Assembly (NCBI GenBank): GCA_027314825.1
Contig: DAHVAB010000125.1
Coordinates: 1 to 7,128 of the forward strand
DNA: 7,128 nucleotides
Direction of reading: 5' to 3'
Origin: Solirubrobacterales bacterium
GTDB lineage: Bacteria > Actinomycetota > Thermoleophilia > Solirubrobacterales > Solirubrobacteraceae
Shown: positions 1 through 6,669 of the stretch, piece by piece
Layout: every line of letters starts with the position of its first letter
Numbering within the stretch: the first letter of the stretch is position 1
Program-made: the position numbers and the translations under genes
Notes under the pieces: model-generated
What the model saw: the letters and a program-made list of their open reading frames with translations, nothing else
Databases searched by the model: none
What the model was told of the DNA's origin: nothing

Positions 1-915
1 GATCACCGGCAGTCCGGCCGCCTGCGCCTCGACGGGGATGATCCCGAAGTCCTCCTCGCCGGGAAAGACGAGCGCCCGCGCCTCGCAGAAGAGCCGCCGG
101 CGCTCCTCATCTGAGACCCTGCCCAGGAAGGTGACGATCCGCTCGGCGCCGTCGGCATGGCCGCGCACGGCGTCGAGCGCGCGACCGCTGCCGGCGACCC
201 GCAGCGGCCTCCCCAGCAGCCGGCACGCATCCACCGCCACATCGACCCGCTTGTACGGCACGACCCGGCCGAAGGACAGATAGAAATCCTGCGGATCGCA
301 GTCGATCCCCAGCATCGCCTCCACGTCCACCGGCGGATTCACCACGACCGCCTCCCGCCCCCAGTAACGCTCGATCCGGGCGGCCACATGCCGTGAGTTG
401 GCCACGATCACATCCGGGCCGGCGGCACCCCGGCGATCGACCCGTCGCAGATGCCACATGAGCGCCGGCAGGCCGAGCCGCACCAGTCCCGGCACCTCCT
501 CTTCGGCCAGGAAGCTGCGATCCCACGCATAGCGCATCGGGGTATGGCAATAACACACATGCAGGGTTCCCGGCGGAGTACGCACGTTCTTGGCACTGGC
601 ATGGCTGCTCGACAGAACCAGGTCGAAGCGGGATAGGTCGAAGGACCGGTACGCGGCGTTCATCAGGGGCAGCAGGCGCCTGTAATGGCCCGCGGCGCCG
701 GGAATCCGGTTCAGGAACGAGGCATGAACGGGGCGATCGGTTATCTGCGCCGGCCACGGCTTCGGGTCATACACGGAGGTGAACAGCTCCGCGTCAGGAA
801 ACATCTGCAGTAACTCCATCACCACCTGCTCGGAGCCGCCGGGGATCGTCAGCCAGTCGTGGACGACGGCGACCCTCGGGAATCGGCGGCGGAGAGCTTC
901 CAGTTCGGCGCTCAC
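1..915 (-). CDS. GT4 glycosyltransferase, mannosyltransferase-like (partial, C-terminus off the left edge)
   Basis: This is a retaining GT-B glycosyltransferase of family GT4, probably moving a sugar from a nucleotide donor onto a membrane-anchored glycan on the cytoplasmic side. I translated 305 codons from the GTG at 915 and none is a stop, so the gene continues past base 1. The N-terminal domain opens with VAVVHDWL (about residues 15-22) and a GGSEQ acceptor-side loop (26-30). Mid-protein CYCHTPMRYAWD (121-132) and VVNPPVD (191-197) follow, then SFGRVVPYKR (214-223). The donor-site signature FPGEEDFGIIPVEA lies at 284-297, with an E-x7-E pair (E288, E296). These blocks match the WbaZ-like GDP-mannose transferase group, whose members are near 380 residues, so roughly 75 are missing. 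The start is fixed because the VVHDWL motif lies upstream of the first ATG, and because GTG overlaps the deacetylase stop as GTGA, implying translational coupling. The GT4 call is firm; the sugar is inferred. Confidence 0.93.
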   Translation of the reverse strand, partial: MSAELEALRRRFPRVAVVHDWLTIPGGSEQVVMELLQMFPDAELFTSVYDPKPWPAQITDRPVHASFLNRIPGAAGHYRRLLPLMNAAYRSFDLSRFDLVLSSSHASAKNVRTPPGTLHVCYCHTPMRYAWDRSFLAEEEVPGLVRLGLPALMWHLRRVDRRGAAGPDVIVANSRHVAARIERYWGREAVVVNPPVDVEAMLGIDCDPQDFYLSFGRVVPYKRVDVAVDACRLLGRPLRVAGSGRALDAVRGHADGAERIVTFLGRVSDEERRRLFCEARALVFPGEEDFGIIPVEAQAAGLPVI

Positions 916-1826
916 CGCGGCGCGCCGTCCTGCACATCCGTACGCGCGCTGCGCTGCACGGCAGCGAGGAAGTCCTCCCAGTCGGCTGCATATGGCGCGA
1001 TCAGGGCGGCCAGCTGCGCCAATGAGCGGTACTCATCGCGCGCCTCCCACTCCCAGTGCAGCACGATCGGCGTCCACAGGCCCGTGCCCCGCTCGATCGC
1101 CCGTCGCGCGGCGGGCAGCACCTCTGCGGCCGTGCCATAGAAGGGCGGATAGGAGGGCAGGTAGACGGTCTCGCCGCGCCACTGCGGCCCGGGATGAAAA
1201 CCGATCAGCCCGATCGACTCGGGACCGCCGCAGAGCACCGCGAAGCGGCGGGCGAGGATCGGGAGCTGCGCAGCGTCGAAGCGGTTGTAAGGGGGGACGA
1301 AGACACGGGGATGGATGTCGTGAGCCGCCAGCTCGGCCATGCCGCGATCGAGCAGCCGCTCAGTGGCCTGCAAGTCGAGCCCGCACAGCTCGCTGTGGCG
1401 ACGGGGCGAGGCGTGGCGCGTGCGGTGGTCGAGGCCGTGCAGGCCGAATGCGACGCCGTCGCCGCGCAGGCGGGCGAGCATCCGCGCCTCATCGGCGAGG
1501 AGCGGCCGCGACTGCCTGCCGGCGGGGTCGAGCGGGTCGCGGCTCACGCGCGGGAGCACCGCGATCATGTAGCGAAGGCCGGCGGCGCGCATCGTCTCGT
1601 GAAAGCGCTCGTACGCACCGACCCCGAACGGCCCGCCTGCCTCCCAGGCACGGTAGTGAGGGAACTCGTCAACCCTTATGAGGAAGCGCTGTCGCGCCGA
1701 CGTTGCGACGCTGCCGAGCACGGATGCGCGCACCGTGGCAAGGGGCCTCTGCACATGCCGCTCGTAGCCGAGCAGGCCGACCTTGAAGAGCACCTGCTGT
1801 GCTGTGCGGGCGGCGCGACCGGGCAC
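912..1826 (-). CDS. DUF2334-type polysaccharide deacetylase
   Basis: This is a predicted metal-dependent carbohydrate deacetylase with a NodB-like barrel, probably removing acetyl groups from a surface polysaccharide. In 304 residues it shows FLIRVDEFPHY (48-58), with the likely catalytic-base/metal aspartate D53. FGLHGLDHR (128-135) has metal-ligand histidines H130 and H134, and VPPYNRFD lies at 177-184. A late LHWEWE (256-261) has a histidine typical of the last motif. This order matches DUF2334 proteins. No signal peptide is seen, so the protein may be cytoplasmic or the N-terminus may be wrong. The GTG at 1826 is the first possible start in its frame (a stop lies at 1902-1904) and has no Shine-Dalgarno site. 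The DNA just upstream looks coding in another frame, so the true gene may start near 1933 or 1990 with a frameshift close to 1826. It is coupled to the downstream glycosyltransferase by a GTGA overlap. Family call confident, start doubtful. Confidence 0.88.
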   Translation of the reverse strand: MPGRAARTAQQVLFKVGLLGYERHVQRPLATVRASVLGSVATSARQRFLIRVDEFPHYRAWEAGGPFGVGAYERFHETMRAAGLRYMIAVLPRVSRDPLDPAGRQSRPLLADEARMLARLRGDGVAFGLHGLDHRTRHASPRRHSELCGLDLQATERLLDRGMAELAAHDIHPRVFVPPYNRFDAAQLPILARRFAVLCGGPESIGLIGFHPGPQWRGETVYLPSYPPFYGTAAEVLPAARRAIERGTGLWTPIVLHWEWEARDEYRSLAQLAALIAPYAADWEDFLAAVQRSARTDVQDGAPR

Positions 1827-1990
1827 CCGACGAAGCGCAGCGATGGCGCTGCGGCAGCGCGCTGCAGAGCGGCGGGGTCGATCTCGGCGCCGCCGGCGAG
1901 CTCACCGTCGAGCAGGAGCCGCAGCGTGCGCATCCGCTCGCTGGGCGCGCGCGAGCCTGCACGTTCCGGTTGGCTCCTACCGCTGCTCAC
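1827..1990 (-). other. Coding-like stretch in a second frame, possible displaced N-terminus of the deacetylase
   Basis: On the minus strand, reading from GTG 1990 or ATG 1933 toward 1826, one frame has nearly all G/C third positions. It encodes protein-like sequence such as MRTLRLLLDGELAGGAE (from 1933) and PSLRFVGCPVAPP. At about 1826 third-position GC bias passes to the deacetylase frame, and the first frame turns into Ser/Cys/Arg-rich shadow sequence until a stop at 1676. A single missing base (or two extra bases) near 1826 would join the two into one protein of roughly 340 to 360 residues. It could instead be a short leader ORF that feeds ribosomes to the GTG at 1826, or chance in GC-rich DNA. 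A TACCCT hexamer (minus strand, 2003 to 1998) lies seven bases before GTG 1990 and could serve as a -10 for a leaderless transcript, though such hexamers are common. Confidence 0.4.
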
Positions 1991-2108
1991 AGGGGCGAGG
2001 GTATCGAGGGAGCCGCAGGACGCCGGCCGGCCCGCGGCGGCCGAGGTGCGAGCTCGTGCACGAGAGGAAACAGTCGTTGATCCGACGAAAGATACAGTAT
2101 AATAAGTC
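1991..2108. other. Divergent intergenic region between the deacetylase and ATPase operons
   Basis: This 118-base gap separates the leftward sugar genes from the rightward ATPase genes and should hold both promoters. Its right end (about 2085-2118) is a strikingly AT-rich island in otherwise GC-rich DNA and contains the TATAAT box. On the minus strand the same island offers TATACT (2101 to 2096), but I see no matching -35 or nearby start for it. No RNA gene or additional ORF with coding character is visible. Confidence 0.6.
2077..2103 (+). promoter_or_regulatory. Promoter of the ATPase pair with perfect TATAAT, probably leaderless
   Basis: A perfect -10 consensus TATAAT lies at 2098-2103. A weak -35 candidate TTGATC (2077-2082) sits 15 bases upstream, shorter than the usual 17. 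Initiation six to eight bases after the -10 would fall at about 2110-2112, which is on the start codon itself (GTG 2109 or ATG 2112). No Shine-Dalgarno site can fit, so the transcript should be leaderless, an arrangement common in actinobacteria. The short -35 spacing is the weak point. Confidence 0.65.
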
Positions 2109-2111
2109 GTG

Positions 2112-3050
2112 ATGATAGGGCGAGGTCCTCTCCTTGACACAGCCGCCGACCAGCAGCTGTTCGCTGAAGACGCCAGCCGGCGCCGCGCGCTTGAGGCGAT
2201 CGAGAAGCCGCGCCACGTACTGGTCGTGGGCGAGCCCGGGAGCGGTCGGAGCAGCCTGCTCTACCGCGCGCTGGCACGGGCGCACGACCGCGGCCGCGGC
2301 GCGTTGCTCCTCAGCGCGCGCGTGGTCACCGGATCTCATGCACTCATCGATGCGCTGCTCGAGGTCGCAGTCGAGCATGAGTGGGTGCCGCCAGCACAGC
2401 GCCCGGGGGCAGATGATCCGCTCGGCCCGGCCAGGCAGATCCGCCGGCTTCAACAGGCGCCACCGAACGCGCTCGTGCTGCTGGACGATCTGACCATCGA
2501 GCACGCGCAGACACTGTTCGCGCGGCTTCGCGACGAGCTCTGGCAGACTCCATTGTCGATCGCCGCCGCAGTCGGGCCCGAGGTCGCCAAGGCGCTCAGC
2601 GCCCCCCCCGCGAACGCGTTCTTCGACCGCCTGGTCACGCTCGAGCCGCTGGCTGGCGAGGATGCCGACGACCTGCTCCGCAGGCGCACCGAGGCCGGCC
2701 AGACCGCACTCCGCAGCACAGGCCTGATCGGCCCACGCCAGCCACGCGCACTGGTGGCGCTCGCGGCCGGTGAAATGCCCCCGCATGACCCCATGCGCCA
2801 GTACGAGCTGATGGAGCAGGCGGCAGTCGTCGCCGGCAGACCCGGTGCGATGCTCGTGGCCGAGCTGTGGGCGCGCGACGGCCTCAGCGCGAGCGATCGA
2901 GAGCTACAGCGTCGCCTCGGCGTCACGCGCAACCGCCTCACCGAGCTTCTGCGCGCGCTCGCCCGGGAGGACATCCTGAGCTCATACGCCGAGCCGCGCG
3001 AGGGCAGGACCGGCCGACCACGTGAGCTGTACTTCATACGCCAACCATGA
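2112..3050 (+). CDS. AAA+/STAND-like P-loop ATPase with C-terminal winged helix (first of pair)
   Basis: I do not recognise a named family. The protein (312 residues from ATG 2112; GTG 2109 adds one) has the layout of an ORC/Cdc6-like or STAND-type ATPase. HVLVVGEPGSGRSSLL (about 35-50) is a Walker A loop, but the invariant lysine is replaced by arginine (R46). ALVLLDDL (120-127) is a Walker B with D125 and D126. LEPL (177-180) and GPRQPRAL (207-214) resemble the lid and sensor-2 arginine region. Residues about 254-309 (ELQRRLGVTRNRLTELLRAL and a basic GRTGRPRELYF wing) form a winged helix likely to bind DNA. There are no membrane segments or signal peptide. The gene overlaps the next ATPase gene by ATGA, so the two proteins are probably made together and may form a complex. 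The Arg substitution suggests weak or no hydrolysis, with a switch or regulatory role. Replication, transcriptional or defence-type functions all remain possible. Confidence 0.82.
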   Translation: MIGRGPLLDTAADQQLFAEDASRRRALEAIEKPRHVLVVGEPGSGRSSLLYRALARAHDRGRGALLLSARVVTGSHALIDALLEVAVEHEWVPPAQRPGADDPLGPARQIRRLQQAPPNALVLLDDLTIEHAQTLFARLRDELWQTPLSIAAAVGPEVAKALSAPPANAFFDRLVTLEPLAGEDADDLLRRRTEAGQTALRSTGLIGPRQPRALVALAAGEMPPHDPMRQYELMEQAAVVAGRPGAMLVAELWARDGLSASDRELQRRLGVTRNRLTELLRALAREDILSSYAEPREGRTGRPRELYFIRQP

Positions 3051-4150
3051 GCCAAGAGATCCTCACCATGCTGCGCGACCGCGCCGCGTTCAAGCCGAAG
3101 CCGCCCGAATACGAGCTCGCTCTGGCGCATGTCCAGCTTGGCGAGGTCGGCTTCAACGACGCGATAGAGGAGCGCGTCCTGCACATCATGCGCGCAAGTG
3201 AGGGGAGCTTCGCTCTGATCGTCGCGCCCGCCGGGTGCGGGAAGAGCAGCCTCCTCGCATGGAGCGCGAGTGAGGTCTCAGGCCGTGAGCGCGACCGTAA
3301 GGTGGTGCCGATCCACGTCCCGGTCAGCCACCACTCGGCCCCGATCGAGCCCGACTCAATCGTTCGCGGGGTCGCCGAAGGCATCGCGATCCGGCTCGGC
3401 CCACAGCTGAGACGACGCGACCGCGAGGCGATCGAGAAGGCGCTCGCGATCACGATCGCTGCTCGCAGGAATCCACCACGCCTTCGTGCCGGCATCTCGG
3501 CACCTCTGCTGCACGGCCTCACCGCCGAGGTCGCCGCCGAGCTCGGCGGTGACCTGACCACGGTCGTGCGTCAGGGAGGCTGGCAAGGCGGTGCCCATGC
3601 AGGTCTCGTCAGCCTCGGCCGTATCGCCCACGCAAGACATGCTCGACTTGTCGTGATCATCGATGACACCGACATCTGGAGCGCGGGCGATGACGGCATG
3701 GCGAGCAGCGCGAGCGCGTTCTTTGCGTCCATGCGATCGCTCATCGACTGCTCCGAGGTCACCATGCTCGTCGCCGTGCAAAGTCATTGGGCGGACGCGG
3801 CCGCTGAGGGCGACACGCCGACGACAACGACCGCTCGCCTCCAATTTCGGGAGCTCGCCGAGCGGGCGAGCCGGGTGCTCCATATTCCGGATCCGCGGGA
3901 CGACATTCAGGCGCGCCGCCTCGTAGAGGCGATACTCGAGAAGCGCATGGAGATCACCCTTGATCCGCCCGCACCCGAAGGCGGCTGGCGTCCGCTGGCG
4001 TTCACGTCGCAGGCCGTCGCTCTGCTTGCCCAGCGCTGCGTCGAGCGCAACCTGCGCCAGGCGCTGACCGACCTGCGTGACACCTTCGACCATCACGACG
4101 TCCTGCCCGCCCAGATAGACGCCGAGCATATCGCCGAGGCCATCGCCTGA
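3047..4150 (+). CDS. AAA+ (Cdc6/clamp-loader-like) P-loop ATPase, second of pair
   Basis: This 367-residue cytoplasmic ATPase has no family name I can support. FALIVAPAGCGKSSLLAW (55-72) is a Walker A with the catalytic lysine K66 intact, although its first glycine is alanine. RLVVIIDDTDIW (200-211) is a hydrophobic Walker B with D206 and D207. MLVAVQSHW (240-248) sits where sensor 1 belongs, and ERNLRQALTDL (333-343) resembles the sensor-2 helix of Cdc6 and clamp-loader ATPases, with R337 the candidate arginine. About 135 residues separate Walker A and B, longer than usual. They include a basic, helical stretch (about 121-150) and a Gly-rich patch (176-183) that may be an inserted element. 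No winged helix is apparent. The ATG overlaps the stop of the preceding gene (ATGA) and has no Shine-Dalgarno site, so translation should be coupled. It is likely the active partner of a heteromeric ATPase; the biological role is unknown. Confidence 0.83.
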   Translation: MSQEILTMLRDRAAFKPKPPEYELALAHVQLGEVGFNDAIEERVLHIMRASEGSFALIVAPAGCGKSSLLAWSASEVSGRERDRKVVPIHVPVSHHSAPIEPDSIVRGVAEGIAIRLGPQLRRRDREAIEKALAITIAARRNPPRLRAGISAPLLHGLTAEVAAELGGDLTTVVRQGGWQGGAHAGLVSLGRIAHARHARLVVIIDDTDIWSAGDDGMASSASAFFASMRSLIDCSEVTMLVAVQSHWADAAAEGDTPTTTTARLQFRELAERASRVLHIPDPRDDIQARRLVEAILEKRMEITLDPPAPEGGWRPLAFTSQAVALLAQRCVERNLRQALTDLRDTFDHHDVLPAQIDAEHIAEAIA

Positions 4151-4186
4151 GATGACGCAGGGATCGGCAACGACTCGTCGGGAAGC

Positions 4187-5398
4187 ATGGCGCCGGTGAA
4201 TGCCCAAGCCAGCCTCGAAGGCCGCGACATAGTCTGCGTCGGCTTCGCCGACTGGGACGCCGACCTGTGGACCAACCAGCATCATCTGATGTCGCGCCTC
4301 GCGGCCGCCGGCAACACGGTCCTGTTCGTCGAGTCGCTGGGTCTGCGCCGGCCGGAGCTCGCCAGACGGGACATCTCGCGGATCTGGCGCCGGCTGCGCC
4401 GTGGGCTCTCCCCGCCGCGGGCGGTCGACGGGCTGCACGTGCTCTCACCGCTTCTGATACCGGCCCACGGCCATCGTCTCGTCCGGGCGATCAACCGCCG
4501 CCTGCTCGGGGCGCTCGTCTCCCGGGCCGCGCGCCGGCTGGGGATGCGCAGGCCGATCCTATGGGCATACGTGCCCCAGGCGGAGAGCCTGATCGACGTG
4601 CTGGATCCGTCTCTGCTCGTCTACCACTGCGTCGATGACATCGCCGCGCACGAGCGGATCGACACGGGCGCTGTGGCGGCCGAGGAGCGCTACGCCGCGC
4701 GCGCGGACATCGTGCTGGCGAGCTCGCCGCCACTGGCCGAGCGGCTGCGCCGGCTCGCCCGGAACGTGATCTACGCGCCGAACGTCGCCGACACCGAGCT
4801 GTTCGCGGGCGCCCTGCACCCCGGCCCGGTCGATCCGGCGATGGAGGCGCTCCCGCACCCGCGGATCCTCTTCACCGGCGCGATCGTGCAGATCAAGCTC
4901 GACTTCGAGCTGATCGGGGAGCTGGCGCGACTGCGGCCGGACTGGTCGATCGCGCTGGTCGGGCCGGTCGGGCCGGGCGACCCCTCCACCGACGTCTCCG
5001 CCCTGGCGGCACAGCCGAACATCCACCTGCTGGGCCACCGTCCCCACGTGGCGCTGCCGAGCGTGCTCCGGGGCGCCGACGCCGCGATCATCCCCTATGC
5101 GATCAACCAGCTGACGCGCAGCATCTTCCCGATGAAGGTCTACGAGTACCTGGCGGCAGGTCTGCCGGTCGTCGCGACGCCGCTGCCCTCGCTCGCCGAG
5201 GTGGGCGAGATCGCGACCGGGACGAGCGCGAGCGAGATGGCCGCGCTGCTGGACCGGGCGCTCGCCGAGGACGGCCCGCAGCGGCGGGCGGAGCGCTCGC
5301 GGATCGCCTCGCGGCACTCCTGGGATGCGCGGCTGCGGGAGATCGCGGAGGCGATCGCGAGCATCGAGGCTGCCGACGGGACGGGAGTGCCCGGGTGA
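4187..5398 (+). CDS. GT4 glycosyltransferase (TuaH-like group)
   Basis: This is a predicted cytoplasmic GT-B transferase that adds a sugar to a surface glycan. The 403 residues have an N-terminal Rossmann domain (IVCVGFADWDADLWTNQHH, 15-33) and LVYHCVDD at 144-151. That block is typical of the TuaH-like branch, which usually has a Tyr-x-Cys-hydrophobic-Asp-Asp element there. VIYAPNVADTELF (194-206) links the domains. ILFTGAIVQIKLDFELI (227-243) starts the donor-binding half, and FPMKVYEYLAAGLPVVAT (314-331) is the donor-site signature, with E320 as its glutamate. I list ATG 4187. The GTG at 4196 (codon 4) is an alternative and is better spaced from a GGGAAG ribosome site at 4180-4185. Only 36 bases separate it from the second ATPase gene, so read-through from the ATPase promoter is possible. 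It overlaps the next transferase by GTGA. Donor and acceptor cannot be read from sequence. Confidence 0.93.
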   Translation: MAPVNAQASLEGRDIVCVGFADWDADLWTNQHHLMSRLAAAGNTVLFVESLGLRRPELARRDISRIWRRLRRGLSPPRAVDGLHVLSPLLIPAHGHRLVRAINRRLLGALVSRAARRLGMRRPILWAYVPQAESLIDVLDPSLLVYHCVDDIAAHERIDTGAVAAEERYAARADIVLASSPPLAERLRRLARNVIYAPNVADTELFAGALHPGPVDPAMEALPHPRILFTGAIVQIKLDFELIGELARLRPDWSIALVGPVGPGDPSTDVSALAAQPNIHLLGHRPHVALPSVLRGADAAIIPYAINQLTRSIFPMKVYEYLAAGLPVVATPLPSLAEVGEIATGTSASEMAALLDRALAEDGPQRRAERSRIASRHSWDARLREIAEAIASIEAADGTGVPG

Positions 5399-6669
5399 GC
5401 GTGACCACGCGGGAGCCGGCCGGCGGCGACGGCGAGCTCGGGCGGGCCGGCGACGACCGCGTGATCGGGCAGGCCGATGGCGCCGGCGAGACCGGGCGGG
5501 CCGATGGCGAGGGCGGGCCTGCGCTCAGAGACCTGCTGATCACCATGCACACCCCGGCGCTCGGCTCCGGGCGAGCGCTGCGCACCTACGGCCTCGCGCG
5601 CGCACTGTCCACCCACCGCGGCCTCGACCTCCGCTATGTTCGCTTCGGCGAGGATGCGCCCGACACGGCCTACAGCTCGATCCCGGGGATCGAGCTGATC
5701 GAGGTGATCCCCTCGCGAGGTCTCTCCCGCCTGGCCTCCTACGCTGCCGCGCTGGGGGCGGGCGTGCCCGCCTCGCTGGCACGCGGGGTCTCGGCCGAGC
5801 TGGCAGGCACGACCGCGCGCCTGGCCGCCGCCCCTCGGCGGGGCAGGGTGATCGCGGATGGGCCGACCGCGGCGGCGGCGCTGCTCGGGCTCGCCTCCGG
5901 CAGGCCGGTCATCTACAACGCCCATAACCTCGAGTCGAGCTTCAGGCACGAGCTCCAAGGCAGTGGCTGGACGCTGCGCAGGATCGCGAGCCGGCGGGCG
6001 CTGGCCGCCTTCGAGCGCAAGGTGCTCAGCCGCTTCGCGGAGTCCTGGATGGTCAGCGAGGCCGACATGGCCGGCGCCCTGGAGCTCTGCCCGAGCGCGC
6101 GGCCGCGTCTGCGACTGGTGCCCAACGTCGTCGATGTCGCGGCGATCCGCCCGGTGCACCGGGCGAGCGACGCCGCACGCGCGATCTTCGTCGGCAGCTT
6201 CTCCTACCCGCCCAATCGCGCGGCGCTGCGCTTCCTGCTCGACGAGGTGATGCCGCGGCTCTGGTCCAAGCTGCCGCAGGCGACGCTGACGATCGTGGGC
6301 GGCGGGCTGGGCGAGCCTCCCAGCCGCGATCCGCGCGTCGAGGCGCTCGGCTACGTGGAGGATCTCGACGCCATATACGAAGAGGCATCCTGCGCCGTGG
6401 TCCCGCTGCTGCAGGGCGGCGGAACGCCGCTGAAGCTGATCGAGGCGTTGGCTCACGGGCTGCCGGTGGTGGCGACCCCAAGGGCGGCGGCCGGGCTGCA
6501 GCTGCAGGACGGCAGGCACTGTCTGATCGCCGAGCGGCCGCAGGCGTTCGCAGACGCGATGGAGCGGGCGATGCGCCAGGACGCAGCGGAGCTGGCTGCC
6601 AATGGGCGAAGGCTGGTCGAGCAGCGGTACTCGATCGAGGCGCTCGCAGAGCTCTTGGCGCCCGTATAG
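5395..6669 (+). CDS. GT4 glycosyltransferase with repetitive N-terminal extension
   Basis: This is a second GT-B transferase, 424 residues, likely acting after or alongside the preceding one in the same glycan pathway. After an unusual acidic, Gly-rich extension (about 1-44) the fold begins at DLLITMHTPALGSGRALRTY (46-65). IYNAHNLESSF (173-183) has the HN-x-E element of many GT4 enzymes. VPNVVDV (242-248) links the domains, and IFVGSFSYPPNRAAL (264-278) opens the donor domain. GGGTPLKLIEALAHGLPVVAT (341-361) is the donor-site signature, with E350 conserved and glycine in place of the first glutamate of the E-x7-E pair, a variant common in this branch. The GTG start overlaps the upstream stop (GTGA), and a GGGAG ribosome site (5383-5387) sits seven bases before it. 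The real fold could also start later, with the extension being dispensable. The gene ends in TAG at 6667-6669. Confidence 0.93.
   Translation: MSVTTREPAGGDGELGRAGDDRVIGQADGAGETGRADGEGGPALRDLLITMHTPALGSGRALRTYGLARALSTHRGLDLRYVRFGEDAPDTAYSSIPGIELIEVIPSRGLSRLASYAAALGAGVPASLARGVSAELAGTTARLAAAPRRGRVIADGPTAAAALLGLASGRPVIYNAHNLESSFRHELQGSGWTLRRIASRRALAAFERKVLSRFAESWMVSEADMAGALELCPSARPRLRLVPNVVDVAAIRPVHRASDAARAIFVGSFSYPPNRAALRFLLDEVMPRLWSKLPQATLTIVGGGLGEPPSRDPRVEALGYVEDLDAIYEEASCAVVPLLQGGGTPLKLIEALAHGLPVVATPRAAAGLQLQDGRHCLIAERPQAFADAMERAMRQDAAELAANGRRLVEQRYSIEALAELLAPV
5439..5519 (+). repeat. Degenerate 27-bp tandem repeat, three units, within the second GT4 gene
   Basis: Three consecutive 27-base units start at 5439, 5466 and 5493, each opening with CGGGCRGGCC. 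The second and third also share GATGGCG. In the coding frame they give nine-residue units GRAGDDRVI, GQADGAGET and GRADGEGGP (residues 16-42). Units two and three are closer to each other than to unit one. The repeat keeps frame, so copy-number change would lengthen or shorten the N-terminal tail without breaking the enzyme. Confidence 0.7.

Noticed and set aside
107..757. Minus-strand 216-codon frame at the left edge
   Set aside because: The adjacent minus-strand frame, open from 915 to base 1, carries all the GT4 motifs. This one is its out-of-frame shadow.
1056..2102. Plus-strand open frame of 348 codons opposite the deacetylase
   Set aside because: No motifs are seen, and the minus-strand frame has the DUF2334 signatures. 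The plus frame is a shadow extending into the divergent promoter region.
2133..2138. Perfect TTGACA hexamer on the plus strand
   Set aside because: It lies inside the first ATPase coding region, and no -10-like hexamer sits at suitable spacing downstream.
4152..4199. Short ORF starting at ATG 4152 between the second ATPase and the GT4 gene
   Set aside because: It has only about 15 codons, is out of frame with the GT4 gene, has no ribosome site and no distinctive composition.
3356..4438. Minus-strand open frame of 360 codons opposite the second ATPase
   Set aside because: It crosses the end of one real gene and the start of another and contains no recognisable domain.
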